Origin: Archaeoglobus sulfaticallidus PM70-1
Lineage (GTDB): Archaea; Halobacteriota; Archaeoglobi; Archaeoglobales; Archaeoglobaceae
Length of the DNA stretch: 64,000 bases
Assembly (NCBI RefSeq): GCF_000385565.1
Contig: NC_021169.1
Span: 682,001 to 746,000, forward strand
Direction of reading: 5' to 3'
This document shows positions 54,520 to 63,956 of the stretch, piece after piece. Numbering within the stretch: the first letter of the stretch is position 1; every line of letters begins with the position of its first letter. The notes below the pieces were generated by a model. That model was given only the letters and a program-made list of their open reading frames with translations, searched no databases and had not been told where the DNA came from. The position numbers and the translations under genes are program-made.

Positions 54520-56806
54520 ACTCAGTATACCCGGAGTACTTGGAATCGTCGAGCCTCTTTTTTATCCCTCTGAATATCTTTTCTATTATGTTCATCGCCC
54601 CGATTCTGTTTAGCGGGGTGTTGTTGTTACCACACTGGTAGCTGTAGGTGCATGAGGGGCATCCCTCTATCCTGCCACATTTGCAGTTTTTGAGCACATC
54701 ATAGGATATTCTGAAGGCTCTTTCAAGCCTCTTGAACAGCAACCTGCTCAGGCCACTCCCTCCAAAGCTGGCATCGTAGATGAAAATATCTCCATCCGGA
54801 GTTGATATCCCGCCTATCTGCGAACTACCGCCTCCAGTAAGCATATCGCTCGTCTCGATCAGAACATGTTCCAGTGCGTGAAAGCTTCCGGCATAGAAAT
54901 CATCATAATCCATTGAATCAGGAAAGGGTGCTGAGAACAGGAAGCCTTTGGTTGAGAAAGTGTACGAAACCGGCTCATCCAGATACCTCACGGCCCTATC
55001 CTCACCGAAAGTGCTCCTCTCCATATAACCAAAAACGCTCATCGTTATTTCTAGAGAACAGTAGGCTGAACTGACGGGAGACCCTATTCTCTCAATAATA
55101 TCTTTGATAACAGGTATTGATGTGTAGAGAGGCTGGGTTATGATATCCTCTCTACAGGGCTCTAAAACAGCTTTGCTCAGGCTGAACTCAACACTCCTCA
55201 GCCTCTCTCCATTGTGGATCAAAACAGCTCCCGGAAACATCTCCTTTATTGCTACTGGCAGACTTCTCTCTCCAATGACCTTCCCATCCCTGTACATCTT
55301 AACGCTGTCACCAATACCCCTCATGCTGAACTCCCTCATTTTTCTGACTCCTTTGTCTGTTGCAAAAACTCTGTCATCGATCATAAGGTATCCTTTAGCC
55401 AAACAATCTTCCAGAATTCTCCTTTCAAAATCTCCAAGCTCATTGATGCTAAAAGGTCTCTCAATAGCCATGGAGATTAAATGGAAGTTCAGCAGCTCCT
55501 CATTCTCTTTCTCAACAAATCCAAGCTGTTCACTGTCGAAGTACTCTTCCGGCTTTTCTCGGTAATAGTTGCTTATCGCATCATCGCTCCTCAACAGGAT
55601 AACCCCAACACACTTCTGACCCATCCTCCCTGCTCTTCCAAGCCTCTGAATAAAGTGCGGGAAGCTCACGATCTCGGAAACTACAACATCCACATCGCCT
55701 ATATCCACTCCAAGTTCAAGAGTGGAGGTTGAGACAACAACCTTTATCTCCCCATCCCTGAACCTTCTCTCAACCTCCTTCCTGACATCCTTCCTCAGAC
55801 CAGCTTTGTGTATGGCAGCTCTGATTCCCTGTCTGTTCAGTGTGAATGCAAAGTATTCAACTGATCTATAGCTGTTTCCGAATATTAGAACCTTCTTATC
55901 TGGAAAGGATTTCACTATATCGCTTATTGCCTTAAAGAGGTTCTGGGTATATAGCATAACGATGTGACTCTCTCCCTTCCTTTTCTCCGCTTTAACCCAC
56001 TCGAATTTTTCATCAAACAGCGATTCTGCAAACTCCTTAGCATTCGAAAGCGTTGCCGACGCACAGGCGATCTGGAAATTGCGGAACCTTTTCAGCCTTC
56101 TGATTAAGTAGTAAAGATTTGCTCCGATGATTCCTGAGTAGTAGTGCAGTTCATCAACTGCTAAGAAACACAGGTCTTTTACAACCTTCCTGAACTCTGC
56201 TGTGTTCCTCAGGTGGTAGTCGAGCATGTCCGGGTTTGTTAAAAGGATGTCGAACCTGCCATTGAGAACATCCCTTCTCTCCCTTGCTGTTGAATCGCCA
56301 TCGAATCTAATAGCTCTTAGCCCGCAGTATTCCGAGTAGTGCCTTATCTTGAGTTCCTGATCTGCTGCGAGAGCCTTTGTTGGGTAGATTATGATCCCTT
56401 TGCCATAATTCCTGACCCGCTCGATCATCGGGATAACAAATGCCTCAGTTTTCCCGAAACCGGTTGGGGCTGTAATCACGACATTTTTCCCATCAAGCAA
56501 AAACTCTATTGCATCCTTCTGGAAGTTATAAAGCTTATCTATTCCCCTATCTATTAAGGCGAGCTTCAAATCTCCTGAAAAATTTAGATCAGACAGTTCT
56601 ATATCTGGCAGAGGATCAACAGGGTTCAGGATTCTGTAATGAATTATCTCATCATCGGTATCGAACAGGTTGCGAAGCTCACTGTAGGACTCCGGAGATA
56701 TTTCATTCAGCAGCCTTAGATTCTTCTTTCTTGTGCTCTCCTTTTTACAAATACACTTTCGCTTTATTCTGCCGCATCTCTCGCAGAAGAACTTGCTGAC
56801 ATCCAT
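54503..56806 (-). CDS. DEAD/DEAH helicase with DUF1998 zinc domain (MrfA-like)
   Basis: 767 residues. N-terminal FCERCGRIKRKCICK is an extra Cys cluster. Helicase core: ITAPTGFGKTEAF (Walker A), ILLTNPDMLDYHL, FLAVDELHYYSG (DELH box), CASATLSN, KKVLIFGNSYRSVEYF, VVSTSTLELGVDIGDVDVVVSE, and FIQRLGRAGRMGQK. The C-terminal DUF1998 part ends with GRIEGCPSCTYSYQCGNNN carrying four Cys. Bacterial MrfA of this type repairs DNA after mitomycin damage as a 3'-5' helicase. A repair or defence role is inference. Confidence 0.88.
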   Translation of the reverse strand: MDVSKFFCERCGRIKRKCICKKESTRKKNLRLLNEISPESYSELRNLFDTDDEIIHYRILNPVDPLPDIELSDLNFSGDLKLALIDRGIDKLYNFQKDAIEFLLDGKNVVITAPTGFGKTEAFVIPMIERVRNYGKGIIIYPTKALAADQELKIRHYSEYCGLRAIRFDGDSTARERRDVLNGRFDILLTNPDMLDYHLRNTAEFRKVVKDLCFLAVDELHYYSGIIGANLYYLIRRLKRFRNFQIACASATLSNAKEFAESLFDEKFEWVKAEKRKGESHIVMLYTQNLFKAISDIVKSFPDKKVLIFGNSYRSVEYFAFTLNRQGIRAAIHKAGLRKDVRKEVERRFRDGEIKVVVSTSTLELGVDIGDVDVVVSEIVSFPHFIQRLGRAGRMGQKCVGVILLRSDDAISNYYREKPEEYFDSEQLGFVEKENEELLNFHLISMAIERPFSINELGDFERRILEDCLAKGYLMIDDRVFATDKGVRKMREFSMRGIGDSVKMYRDGKVIGERSLPVAIKEMFPGAVLIHNGERLRSVEFSLSKAVLEPCREDIITQPLYTSIPVIKDIIERIGSPVSSAYCSLEITMSVFGYMERSTFGEDRAVRYLDEPVSYTFSTKGFLFSAPFPDSMDYDDFYAGSFHALEHVLIETSDMLTGGGSSQIGGISTPDGDIFIYDASFGGSGLSRLLFKRLERAFRISYDVLKNCKCGRIEGCPSCTYSYQCGNNNTPLNRIGAMNIIEKIFRGIKKRLDDSKYSGYTEFRYFP

Positions 56807-56863
56807 TGGTTGGATTTACGGCTCTCTGAACAAATTAGTTTTGTTAGGCTATTTGCCAGACCA

Positions 56864-58186
56864 TCACGGAATTCCGAGCTTTCTGAACAGATTCCTTGCA
56901 CAGACAACCAGCGGATCCCATACTCTTGATTCAGGAGGGAAATATGGCAAATCAGCGAAAAAGAAATCCTCTACCATGGCCTTTTTGTAAAGCAATGATG
57001 AGGCTGCGTAAATCCTTTTGGCAACTCCTTTCCCTATGCACTGGACGCCCAGCACCCTTCCGTCAACATCTGACACCATTTTAACCGTTATGTCTCCATT
57101 CGGAATGTATCTTGCAGTTGATTTTGTCGTTATCGTTACCGATATGGTCTCGAAGCCATGCATTTTAGCCTCTTTCTCACTCAAACCTGCTCTGCCTATC
57201 TCCAGATCGTAGAAGCCCGTTATCTGACTTCTCAAAGCTCCGGGAAACTCCATCTCGAAGCCAGAAATGTTAACTCCCGCGACATAACCCATTTTGTTCG
57301 CCGGGACGGCAAGAGGAATCCAGTCCGGTTTGCCCGTGATTATGTTTGTGGTTTCAGCACAGTCCCCAGCGGAATACACATTCTCTATGTTCGTCTGCAT
57401 TCTGCTGTTTACTGCTATAGCCCCCGTCTTGCCAAGTTTAACCCCTAGCTGTTTAGCAAGCTCTATGTTCGGCTGGGAACCTATGGCCGATATGACCATG
57501 TCGCATCTGTACTCTCCCTTATCCGTCACAACCCTCTCAACCCTGTCTTTCCCCTCAATAGCCTCAACCTTTTCGCTGAACCTCGCATTCACAACTTTCT
57601 GCAACCTCTCTTTGAGGACCGAGCCAATCTCTACATCATATTCCGGAAGCGGATATTCCTCTTTCTCGATGAGAACAACATTCTTTCCAAGTCGTGAGAT
57701 CGCTTCAGCCATTTCCACGCCTATGTATCCTGAGCCAACGATAACAATGCTCCTGCAATTCTTCACGAGCCTTTTTACCTTCTCTCCGTTCTCTATGTAA
57801 TGAACGCACAGCACACCCTCGATTTCCTCGCATTGGACATTGAGTGGTGCTGCTCTCGCCCCAGTGGCAAACAGAAGCTTGTCCCACTCGAACCTCTCTT
57901 TTCTGCCATCTCTCAGTACATGGAGTTCTCCATCGCCAACCTCAAGAACCTCAGTTCTAGTGAGAACATCTATCCCCCTTCGCTCCCTGAAAAAATCGAT
58001 GTCGTAGCTGCACAGGTTGTTTATGCTGTCAACAATCCCGGAAACATAAAAGGGTATTCCACATGGAGCATGACTGACATAGGGGGATTTCTCGAAAACC
58101 TTTACATCCCAGTCCGGTCTCAATCTCTTTATTCTCGAGGCACAACTCATTCCCGCCGCTCCACCGCCGATTATTGCTACTTTCAA
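56864..58186 (-). CDS. CoA-disulfide reductase / NAD(P)H oxidase-like flavoprotein (copy 2)
   Basis: 440 residues from TTG at 58186, chosen because GGAGGGA lies just upstream and the protein then starts LKVAIIGGGAAGMSCASR as family members do; the open frame to 58279 is non-homologous. Cys42 lies in SHAPCGIPF. The second nucleotide fold reads [17 protein letters not shown] and the FAD end SAGDCAETT. It parallels copy 1 at 16018-17331 over the whole length. It lies just upstream of the helicase gene on the same strand (57 bases). Confidence 0.88.
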   Translation of the reverse strand: MKVAIIGGGAAGMSCASRIKRLRPDWDVKVFEKSPYVSHAPCGIPFYVSGIVDSINNLCSYDIDFFRERRGIDVLTRTEVLEVGDGELHVLRDGRKERFEWDKLLFATGARAAPLNVQCEEIEGVLCVHYIENGEKVKRLVKNCRSIVIVGSGYIGVEMAEAISRLGKNVVLIEKEEYPLPEYDVEIGSVLKERLQKVVNARFSEKVEAIEGKDRVERVVTDKGEYRCDMVISAIGSQPNIELAKQLGVKLGKTGAIAVNSRMQTNIENVYSAGDCAETTNIITGKPDWIPLAVPANKMGYVAGVNISGFEMEFPGALRSQITGFYDLEIGRAGLSEKEAKMHGFETISVTITTKSTARYIPNGDITVKMVSDVDGRVLGVQCIGKGVAKRIYAASSLLYKKAMVEDFFFADLPYFPPESRVWDPLVVCARNLFRKLGIP

Positions 58187-58467
58187 GCAATCCCTCCAGA
58201 TATAATTATAACGAATTACTATTTTAATTTTTTGGGATAAATTTAGTCTGAGATGCTGCACCACACGATATCCGCTCAAAACATGGAGTGATGTTGAGTG
58301 GTAAATAAGTTAGTAATGAAGTTGCATTTTCCAGGTGTCTAGAACTTTCACTCCGTATCTCACACTCTACCACACCGTTTTTAATAAGCAAAAATATAAG
58401 AACTTTTATTAAATTAAAAATTTAAATTTTTGAGCCCCTCGCATTAAGTGACAAAGAATGGGTTTGT
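58187..58467. other. Intergenic spacer of about 280 bases
   Basis: A/T-rich with no credible frame. T- and A-rich tracts around 58380-58430 probably hold promoter or terminator signals for the flanking genes. Confidence 0.4.
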
Positions 58468-58995
58468 TTAATTTTTAAACATCTTCTCAGTTCCCTCATC
58501 GAGCAGCAGGTGTGTGCTCTCTATGTTAACCAAGACTGTAAAGACCTCTTTAACCCTCGCCTCAACAGCCTCCTGTGCTGATTTCGTATAGAACTTTATT
58601 GCTTTCGACTCCCTCTCAAACGACTCTTTAACATTCTCGAGGTCGTCATCGCTAGCATCGATTTTCGGAATTTCAGGCTTCTTTATCTTCAAAAGCTTGC
58701 ATATAACACTAGCATGCTCAGACTCCACCTTGCTTAAAGCTTTGAACATAGCTTTGAAGTATTCGTTCTTGGACTTCTCCATAGCCGCTCTGTAAAATCC
58801 AGCATTGGTCAGCTCAAGCTCAAGAGCCTGTTCGAGATTCTTCCTCGAGATCTCGCTGAGCTCCACATCGTTCTCATCTCTCCACTCCTCAGCAGGAACC
58901 ATAAATTCCTTCGGAGCTCCGCAGAATGGACAGTGAGATGGTGGGTAATTCCCAATGTACGGATCTCCACAGATTCTGCATCTGTAAACTCTCAT
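58468..58995 (-). CDS. Rubrerythrin-like protein, rubredoxin domain first
   Basis: 175 residues from ATG at 58995. The N-terminal rubredoxin-like knuckle is YRCRICGDPYIGNYPPSHCPFCGAP; then a four-helix ferritin-like domain with Glu in ALELELTNAGFYRAAM and the E-x-x-H in KVESEHASVICK and NIESTHLLLDEG. Rubrerythrins reduce peroxide with electrons from rubredoxin. The order (rubredoxin first) is the reverse of classical rubrerythrin. It probably protects this strict anaerobe; electron donors are not in the window. Confidence 0.85.
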   Translation of the reverse strand: MRVYRCRICGDPYIGNYPPSHCPFCGAPKEFMVPAEEWRDENDVELSEISRKNLEQALELELTNAGFYRAAMEKSKNEYFKAMFKALSKVESEHASVICKLLKIKKPEIPKIDASDDDLENVKESFERESKAIKFYTKSAQEAVEARVKEVFTVLVNIESTHLLLDEGTEKMFKN

Positions 58996-59093
58996 ATGTA
59001 CAATATGCAGCAAAACTATAAAATATTTTTGTGTTTTTGAGTTAGCCTGATCTAAGCCATTTGATTTTCAACAGGTCAACTTAAAAAATAAAT

Positions 59094-61052
59094 TCAGAGT
59101 TCTATGACCTCTCCCGTCCTCTCGTAAACTTTCAGACCATTTGGCAGGGATCGCCTGAGCTCCTCTGACCTCAGAACATCTATAAACTCCTGAACTACAT
59201 CTTTTGAGAACCTGTCCTTTGATATCAGGAAATCATACTCCTCTCCCCTCAGCGGTATGAAATCCAGAGAATACCTATCAGCTACTGTTTTTATACCCAG
59301 ACCAGCATCAGCCTTGTTCATCAAAACAGAAACGGCAACGCTTGTGTGGGATTTCGCTTCAATCTCATATCCCCTCAGCTTTTTAACGATTTTCCTGAAT
59401 TCAATTCCCTTCTTATCAGCTATCTCTTTAAGGTACATGTCAAAAAGCACCCTCGTTCCGGAGCCACGGTTTCTGTTGACAATCCTGCATTCCAGATCGA
59501 CAAGATCCTCAATACATTTAATCCCCAGTGGATTTCCCTTTTGAACGATTATCCCCTGCTCCCTTATGTACCCTTTAACGAGGTAGCAACTCTTCAGCCC
59601 ATACTTCTTTATGAATGGGATGTTGTACTCTCCGCTCTCATCCAGCAGGTGTGTGCCGGCAATATCAGCCTCTCCTCTCTTAACTGCCAGAATCCCTCCA
59701 GTGGACCCGGCATTGATTATCTTGACCGATATGCTCGCATCTTTCTCCCTCAAAATTCTGTAGATAACATCAAGCCCTATGCAGTGGCTTCCGATTATCA
59801 TCAGATCAGCTGGCTTTATGCTCTCGCTGAAGAGCGTTACCTCAACCTCGCTCCCCTCATCGACTATGGAGATGTCCTCATCGATTCTGATGAATCCGTC
59901 AGACCTCGAGAGGGATGTGATGGCACCAGAATAGTGTCCGGATACCGGATATGCTGAGTAACCCTCTTTACCCATCACAAGATTAACCGGAAGGTATTCC
60001 ACCCTGCCGTGAGAGGAGAAGGTCTTGACCGCAAGCCTCGCCTTAACAGAGATCCGCTTTTTTCTCATCCCGGAAAGCTTTCTGATCAGAGGACTAACAA
60101 AGACATTGTATATCATCAAGGCAGAGGTTGGGTTTCCTGGAAGCCCAAAAGCTGGTTTATTTCCAAGCATAGCCACTATCGTCGGCTTACCGGGCTTTAC
60201 AGATATGCCGTGAACAACAACTCCAGGATCCCACCTGTCGAGGAGTTTGTATATCATGTCTCCTGAGCCTGCAGAAGTACCTCCAGAGCATATTATCACA
60301 TCGTAATCCAGTGCTCTGTTAATCATCTCTTCGATCTCCTTTTCATCATCCCTGGCTACTCCAAGAAAAACGGGTTCTGCCCCATCTTCCATCAGTGAAG
60401 CCATGATGGCATAGGAGTTTATGTCATATATCTTGCCAAATTCCAGCTCTCTCCCCGGGCTGACGATCTCATTACCTGTTGAGAATACGGCAACCCTTGG
60501 CTTCCTGAACACCTTAACGCGATCGTATCCGGATGAACTGAGAACTCCTATCTCTCTTGCTGTTAAAACTGTTCCGGCTCTGACTATAAGCTCTCCAGCC
60601 ATTATGTCTGAACCGGCAGGCATTATGTTCTCTCCCGGAGCCACTGGCCTGTAGATGTTAACATACTCGCCATCCATGGATGTATATTCCTCCATGACAA
60701 CGGCATTGGCTCCCGATGGGATTACAGCCCCTGTGGAAATCTCCACAGCTGTCCCTTCTTCAACCACCACAGAAGGATGATCCCCTGCAGACACCCTACC
60801 AGCTACCTTCAGCCTTACCGGACTGTCTTCATCGGCCTGAAATGTATCGCTTGCTATGACAGCATAACCATCCATCGTGGATCTATCAAAGGGGGGAACA
60901 TCTATTCTCGCATAGTAGTCCTCAAAAACAACCCTGTTGTAAGCCTCTTTCAATTCAACCTCATCTGCGGTCGGTTCAACTTTGAAGCCGTTAATTATCG
61001 AAATAACCTTTGATTCTGGAATGAGTTCCCTGAAAACTTTCCTGCTCATCAA
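59094..61052 (-). CDS. moeA: Molybdopterin molybdenumtransferase MoeA fused to a periplasmic-binding-like domain
   Basis: 652 residues. The MoeA part (1-400) has DVPPFDRSTMDGYAVIASD, GAVIPSGANAVVMEEYT, VFSTGNEIVSPG, IICSGGTSAGSGDMIYKLL and PGKPTIVAMLGNKPAFGLPGNPTSAL. From about 410 a PBP-like domain follows (LMIIGSHCIGLDVIYRIL, INAGSTGGILAVKRGEADIAGTHLL, GTRVLFDMYL, VLMNKADAGLGIKTVADRY). MoeA inserts Mo or W into molybdopterin; the extra domain may bind the oxyanion or act as its sensor. Archaea often have two MoeA paralogues. Its ATG overlaps the upstream moeA stop by four bases. Confidence 0.9.
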   Translation of the reverse strand: MMSRKVFRELIPESKVISIINGFKVEPTADEVELKEAYNRVVFEDYYARIDVPPFDRSTMDGYAVIASDTFQADEDSPVRLKVAGRVSAGDHPSVVVEEGTAVEISTGAVIPSGANAVVMEEYTSMDGEYVNIYRPVAPGENIMPAGSDIMAGELIVRAGTVLTAREIGVLSSSGYDRVKVFRKPRVAVFSTGNEIVSPGRELEFGKIYDINSYAIMASLMEDGAEPVFLGVARDDEKEIEEMINRALDYDVIICSGGTSAGSGDMIYKLLDRWDPGVVVHGISVKPGKPTIVAMLGNKPAFGLPGNPTSALMIYNVFVSPLIRKLSGMRKKRISVKARLAVKTFSSHGRVEYLPVNLVMGKEGYSAYPVSGHYSGAITSLSRSDGFIRIDEDISIVDEGSEVEVTLFSESIKPADLMIIGSHCIGLDVIYRILREKDASISVKIINAGSTGGILAVKRGEADIAGTHLLDESGEYNIPFIKKYGLKSCYLVKGYIREQGIIVQKGNPLGIKCIEDLVDLECRIVNRNRGSGTRVLFDMYLKEIADKKGIEFRKIVKKLRGYEIEAKSHTSVAVSVLMNKADAGLGIKTVADRYSLDFIPLRGEEYDFLISKDRFSKDVVQEFIDVLRSEELRRSLPNGLKVYERTGEVIEL

Positions 61053-62341
61053 AAACTCCTCCTGAAGTAGTTTATCAAAATTACCTCTACCTCTTCTCCC
61101 GCCTCATACCCTTCAACTTCTTCCGGCACCTCTATGATCCCATCAGCCTTGCACAATGAGCTTATTATCCCGGAGCCGGATGTTCTCAGCGGGTAGGCGA
61201 AAATCCTCCCATCAACCTCTTCGAGGTAAACCCTTGTGAGCGTTCTGATTCCTGCTGAAGATGGTATTCTTCTTCCAGCATAAGCTTTTATAACTGATCC
61301 CGGCGGTATCATCTTCTTTGCATCGATCCCATACATCTTCATAAGCACAGGTGGAACTATCAAGTTGAAAGCCAGATAGTTGGCAACAGGAAACCCGGGA
61401 AGCAGAATTACGGGTTTTCCTCTGCAGGTTGTGAATCCTGCAGGCATTCCTGGTTTTATCGAAAGCCCATGGACGAAAACTCCATCCCTGTACCTGTTAA
61501 CGATTTGAGGTACGAGATCCTTCGACCCTACGGAAGTCCCTCCACTGAATATAATGATGTCTGCAGAACTCAGAGCTTTCTCGAACACATCTGTCAGCTC
61601 TTTTTCATCATCTCTGACGATGCCAAAATCCATAGCTATTGCGTTCAGCTGCTTTATCCTTCCCATCAGCATGTATCTGTTCGTGTCAACTATCTGGGCA
61701 CCCTTTATGTCATCATATGGTTCCACGAGCTCGTTTCCTGTGCTTACAATCGCGATCTTTGCTCTCCTGAACACCTTGATTCTGAGGTTTCCGGAGGCTG
61801 ACAGCAGGCCTATGTGGTGTGGCTGAATGATCTCTCCCCTCTTTACAACCACCTCTCCCTTTCTGATATCCTCTCCTGCCCTTGAAACATTTTTGAATGG
61901 TGGGACGGAGGAATATACCTCAATCGTGCTTTCATCTATCTGTGAGGTGTATTCGATCATAACCACGGCATTGGCATTTTTTGGCAGAGGTGAACCGGTG
62001 GATACTCTGACAGCCTCTCCGGATTCAATCGCGACATCTTTCTGTTCACCAATCTCAATCGAGTCGATAACTCTGAAAATTATCGGATTGGATGTTGATG
62101 CAGAGTATGTATCCTCGGCAATTACAGCGTATCCATCTACCGCAGACCTGTCAAAGTGAGGAACATCTCTCTTCGAGTAAACATCTTCATAGCAAACTCT
62201 ATTCAGAGCGTTAAAGAAATCCACTTCCTCCCAGTCGAGCAGGGGAACATTCTTCAAAAAGAGTTTGAGGGCTTGATATACATTCACCTTCCTGTAAAAT
62301 CCTTTCTCGCGAACATCTTCGAATTCAGATGGGGAGTTCAT
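61049..62341 (-). CDS. moeA: Molybdopterin molybdenumtransferase MoeA (paralogue without fusion)
   Basis: 430 residues. DVPHFDRSAVDGYAVIAEDTY, STGSPLPKNANAVVMIEYT, VSTGNELVEPYDDI, IIFSGGTSVGSKDLVPQIV, KPGMPAGFTTCRGKPVILLPGFPVANYL. First gene of the two-gene moeA operon. Two MoeA types with different sequences suggest separate handling of molybdate and tungstate for enzymes such as the formylmethanofuran dehydrogenase here; that is inference. Confidence 0.92.
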   Translation of the reverse strand: MNSPSEFEDVREKGFYRKVNVYQALKLFLKNVPLLDWEEVDFFNALNRVCYEDVYSKRDVPHFDRSAVDGYAVIAEDTYSASTSNPIIFRVIDSIEIGEQKDVAIESGEAVRVSTGSPLPKNANAVVMIEYTSQIDESTIEVYSSVPPFKNVSRAGEDIRKGEVVVKRGEIIQPHHIGLLSASGNLRIKVFRRAKIAIVSTGNELVEPYDDIKGAQIVDTNRYMLMGRIKQLNAIAMDFGIVRDDEKELTDVFEKALSSADIIIFSGGTSVGSKDLVPQIVNRYRDGVFVHGLSIKPGMPAGFTTCRGKPVILLPGFPVANYLAFNLIVPPVLMKMYGIDAKKMIPPGSVIKAYAGRRIPSSAGIRTLTRVYLEEVDGRIFAYPLRTSGSGIISSLCKADGIIEVPEEVEGYEAGEEVEVILINYFRRSF

Positions 62342-62436
62342 AAAAATTGTTGATCACAGAGATTTAACATTTTTTGATTTGTGGAAGGTAACATGAGGGC
62401 CTTAAAAGATTTAAATCCATCAGCGAGCATCGGATT

Positions 62437-62889
62437 ATGCTTTCACTTGTGATAGCATCAGCCTTCAAAAGCAAAGGAAAAAAGAGAATGAGCAAGTCCG
62501 ATCTGACGTATCTGCTGTCCTTCGATCTCAAGTGGTTCTCCCACAGCACGAGCAAAAAGGTTGTTGAGGAGGCGATAAGGAAGGGGCTGCTTACCTTCAA
62601 CGAAGGCATGCTCGAACCAACTTTCGATTTGAAGCAGGTGGATGTTCCCGTGGGCTTCAAGCCGGATGTAAAAAAGATATTCGATCTGGGGGTTTTCGAG
62701 GAACTCGTGGATCTGATTTCAGAAAGGCTTGGAATTGATAAATCTGAAGTTGTCTCTGCTATAAACAGAAAACAGGAGGAAATGTCGAACCTGCTTTATG
62801 CTGAAGTTATCTCTTTAATCTATGCTAAGGAGTGCGGTATCGATGTGAAGCCCTACCTCCCAAAACTCTGGGAGGAGGTGTTTTTGTAG
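62437..62889 (+). CDS. DUF2240 family protein
   Basis: 150 residues. Archaeal DUF2240 layout: MSKSDLTYLLSFDLKWFSHS, VVEEAIRKGLLTFNEGMLEP, a basic-acidic linker, then ISERLGIDKSEVVSAINRKQEEMSNLL and an EVISLIYAKECGIDV end. The N-terminal half looks like a winged helix. Function unknown. It is divergent from moeA (95 bases apart). Confidence 0.75.
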   Translation: MLSLVIASAFKSKGKKRMSKSDLTYLLSFDLKWFSHSTSKKVVEEAIRKGLLTFNEGMLEPTFDLKQVDVPVGFKPDVKKIFDLGVFEELVDLISERLGIDKSEVVSAINRKQEEMSNLLYAEVISLIYAKECGIDVKPYLPKLWEEVFL

Positions 62890-62918
62890 GGGGCAGCTTT
62901 ATGATGGATGCTGCTCCC
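62889..62918 (+). terminator. Hairpin after the DUF2240 gene
   Basis: GGGGGCAGC (62889-62897) and GCTGCTCCC (62910-62918) can pair at eight of nine positions with a 12-base loop. No T-run follows, so termination is uncertain. The 296-base gap to thiD is otherwise empty. Confidence 0.35.
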
Positions 62919-63185
62919 TTCGCACACCTTCAACCTTTATCCTCTCATAACTCTCAAATTTTTAATGGAGTGTGGTCCAAGACCACTATCTCTCGCATCT
63001 CCATAGCTGAACACTTCCAAGATAAATATTTGGATCTTGAATGATTTTTATGATCTAGGACATTTTGATGAAAAATTACCAGAATGGAAAGTTAAATGTT
63101 GGCGAAAACTGTAAAAGGATCTTAAAATTGTATTCAACTTGTGTTCAACTCTAAAATATTAAAAAACTAGCGCCTAATTACGAGT

Positions 63186-63956
63186 ATGGCAAACAGAACA
63201 TCGATACTTTCAATTGCAGGACTTGATCCATCCGGATGTGCGGGCATTACACTTGATAGTGCCGTTATTAGAGCTCTCGGGTTTCATTCATGCACCATTG
63301 TCACCTCAATAACCTTCCAGAACACATGCAAAGCTATAGGTCATGAGGTAGTTCCCAGAGAGGTTGTGGAGAAACAGCTCTTGAGTATTTTAGAAGATCT
63401 GAACATTGCTGGTGTTAAAATCGGAGTAATACACGAAGCCCATACTGAAACTTTAAAGCTTCTGAATGATTTCGATGTTGTTGTATGGGATCCTGTTTTC
63501 AAATCCACAACCGGACATACATTTTCAGATATAAGCAGAATTGCTAAAAGGGTTTGCGAGGTTGCAAAGGTCATAACCCCCAATAAATATGAGGCCGAGG
63601 TTCTTTCAGGAGTTAAAATCGAATCCATAGATGACGCCAGAGCCTGTGCTGAAAAGCTTTCAGAGATGCTGAATGTCTCCGTCGTGATCACCGGTGGTGG
63701 GCTAGAGGGTAATGATGTCGTCTATGACATGATAAGAGATCATGTATTCACAGTATCTGCGGAATTTTCGGATTTTGAGATAAGGGGAACTGGCTGCGCT
63801 TACAGTACGGCACTCACATGTTTCCTAACAAAAAGGAAACTTGATGATGCATGCAGACTTGCGAGGCTTTATTTACTCAGTTCAGTTAAATCAGCAAAGC
63901 CTGTGGGAAAGTGCCATCCCTGTGTGACTCCTGCAACAGATTTCGTTCAGTTTTAG
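63186..63956 (+). CDS. thiD: Hydroxymethylpyrimidine phosphate kinase (ThiD family)
   Basis: 256 residues. RTSILSIAGLDPSGCAGITLD, SCTIVTSITFQNTCKAI, VKIGVIHEAHTETL, VVWDPVFKSTTGHTF, VITPNKYEAEVLSG and VVITGGGLEGNDVVYDMI are ribokinase-fold features of ThiD; the anion hole reads RGTGCAYSTALTCFL. It phosphorylates HMP-P to HMP-PP in thiamine synthesis. Several family positions are replaced by Cys, so an altered substrate cannot be excluded. The ThiN domain often fused in archaea is absent. Confidence 0.85.
   Translation: MANRTSILSIAGLDPSGCAGITLDSAVIRALGFHSCTIVTSITFQNTCKAIGHEVVPREVVEKQLLSILEDLNIAGVKIGVIHEAHTETLKLLNDFDVVVWDPVFKSTTGHTFSDISRIAKRVCEVAKVITPNKYEAEVLSGVKIESIDDARACAEKLSEMLNVSVVITGGGLEGNDVVYDMIRDHVFTVSAEFSDFEIRGTGCAYSTALTCFLTKRKLDDACRLARLYLLSSVKSAKPVGKCHPCVTPATDFVQF

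Noticed and set aside
62832-63044. A 70-residue frame after the DUF2240 gene
   Set aside because: It starts inside the real gene in another frame and runs through the hairpin; no recognisable sequence.
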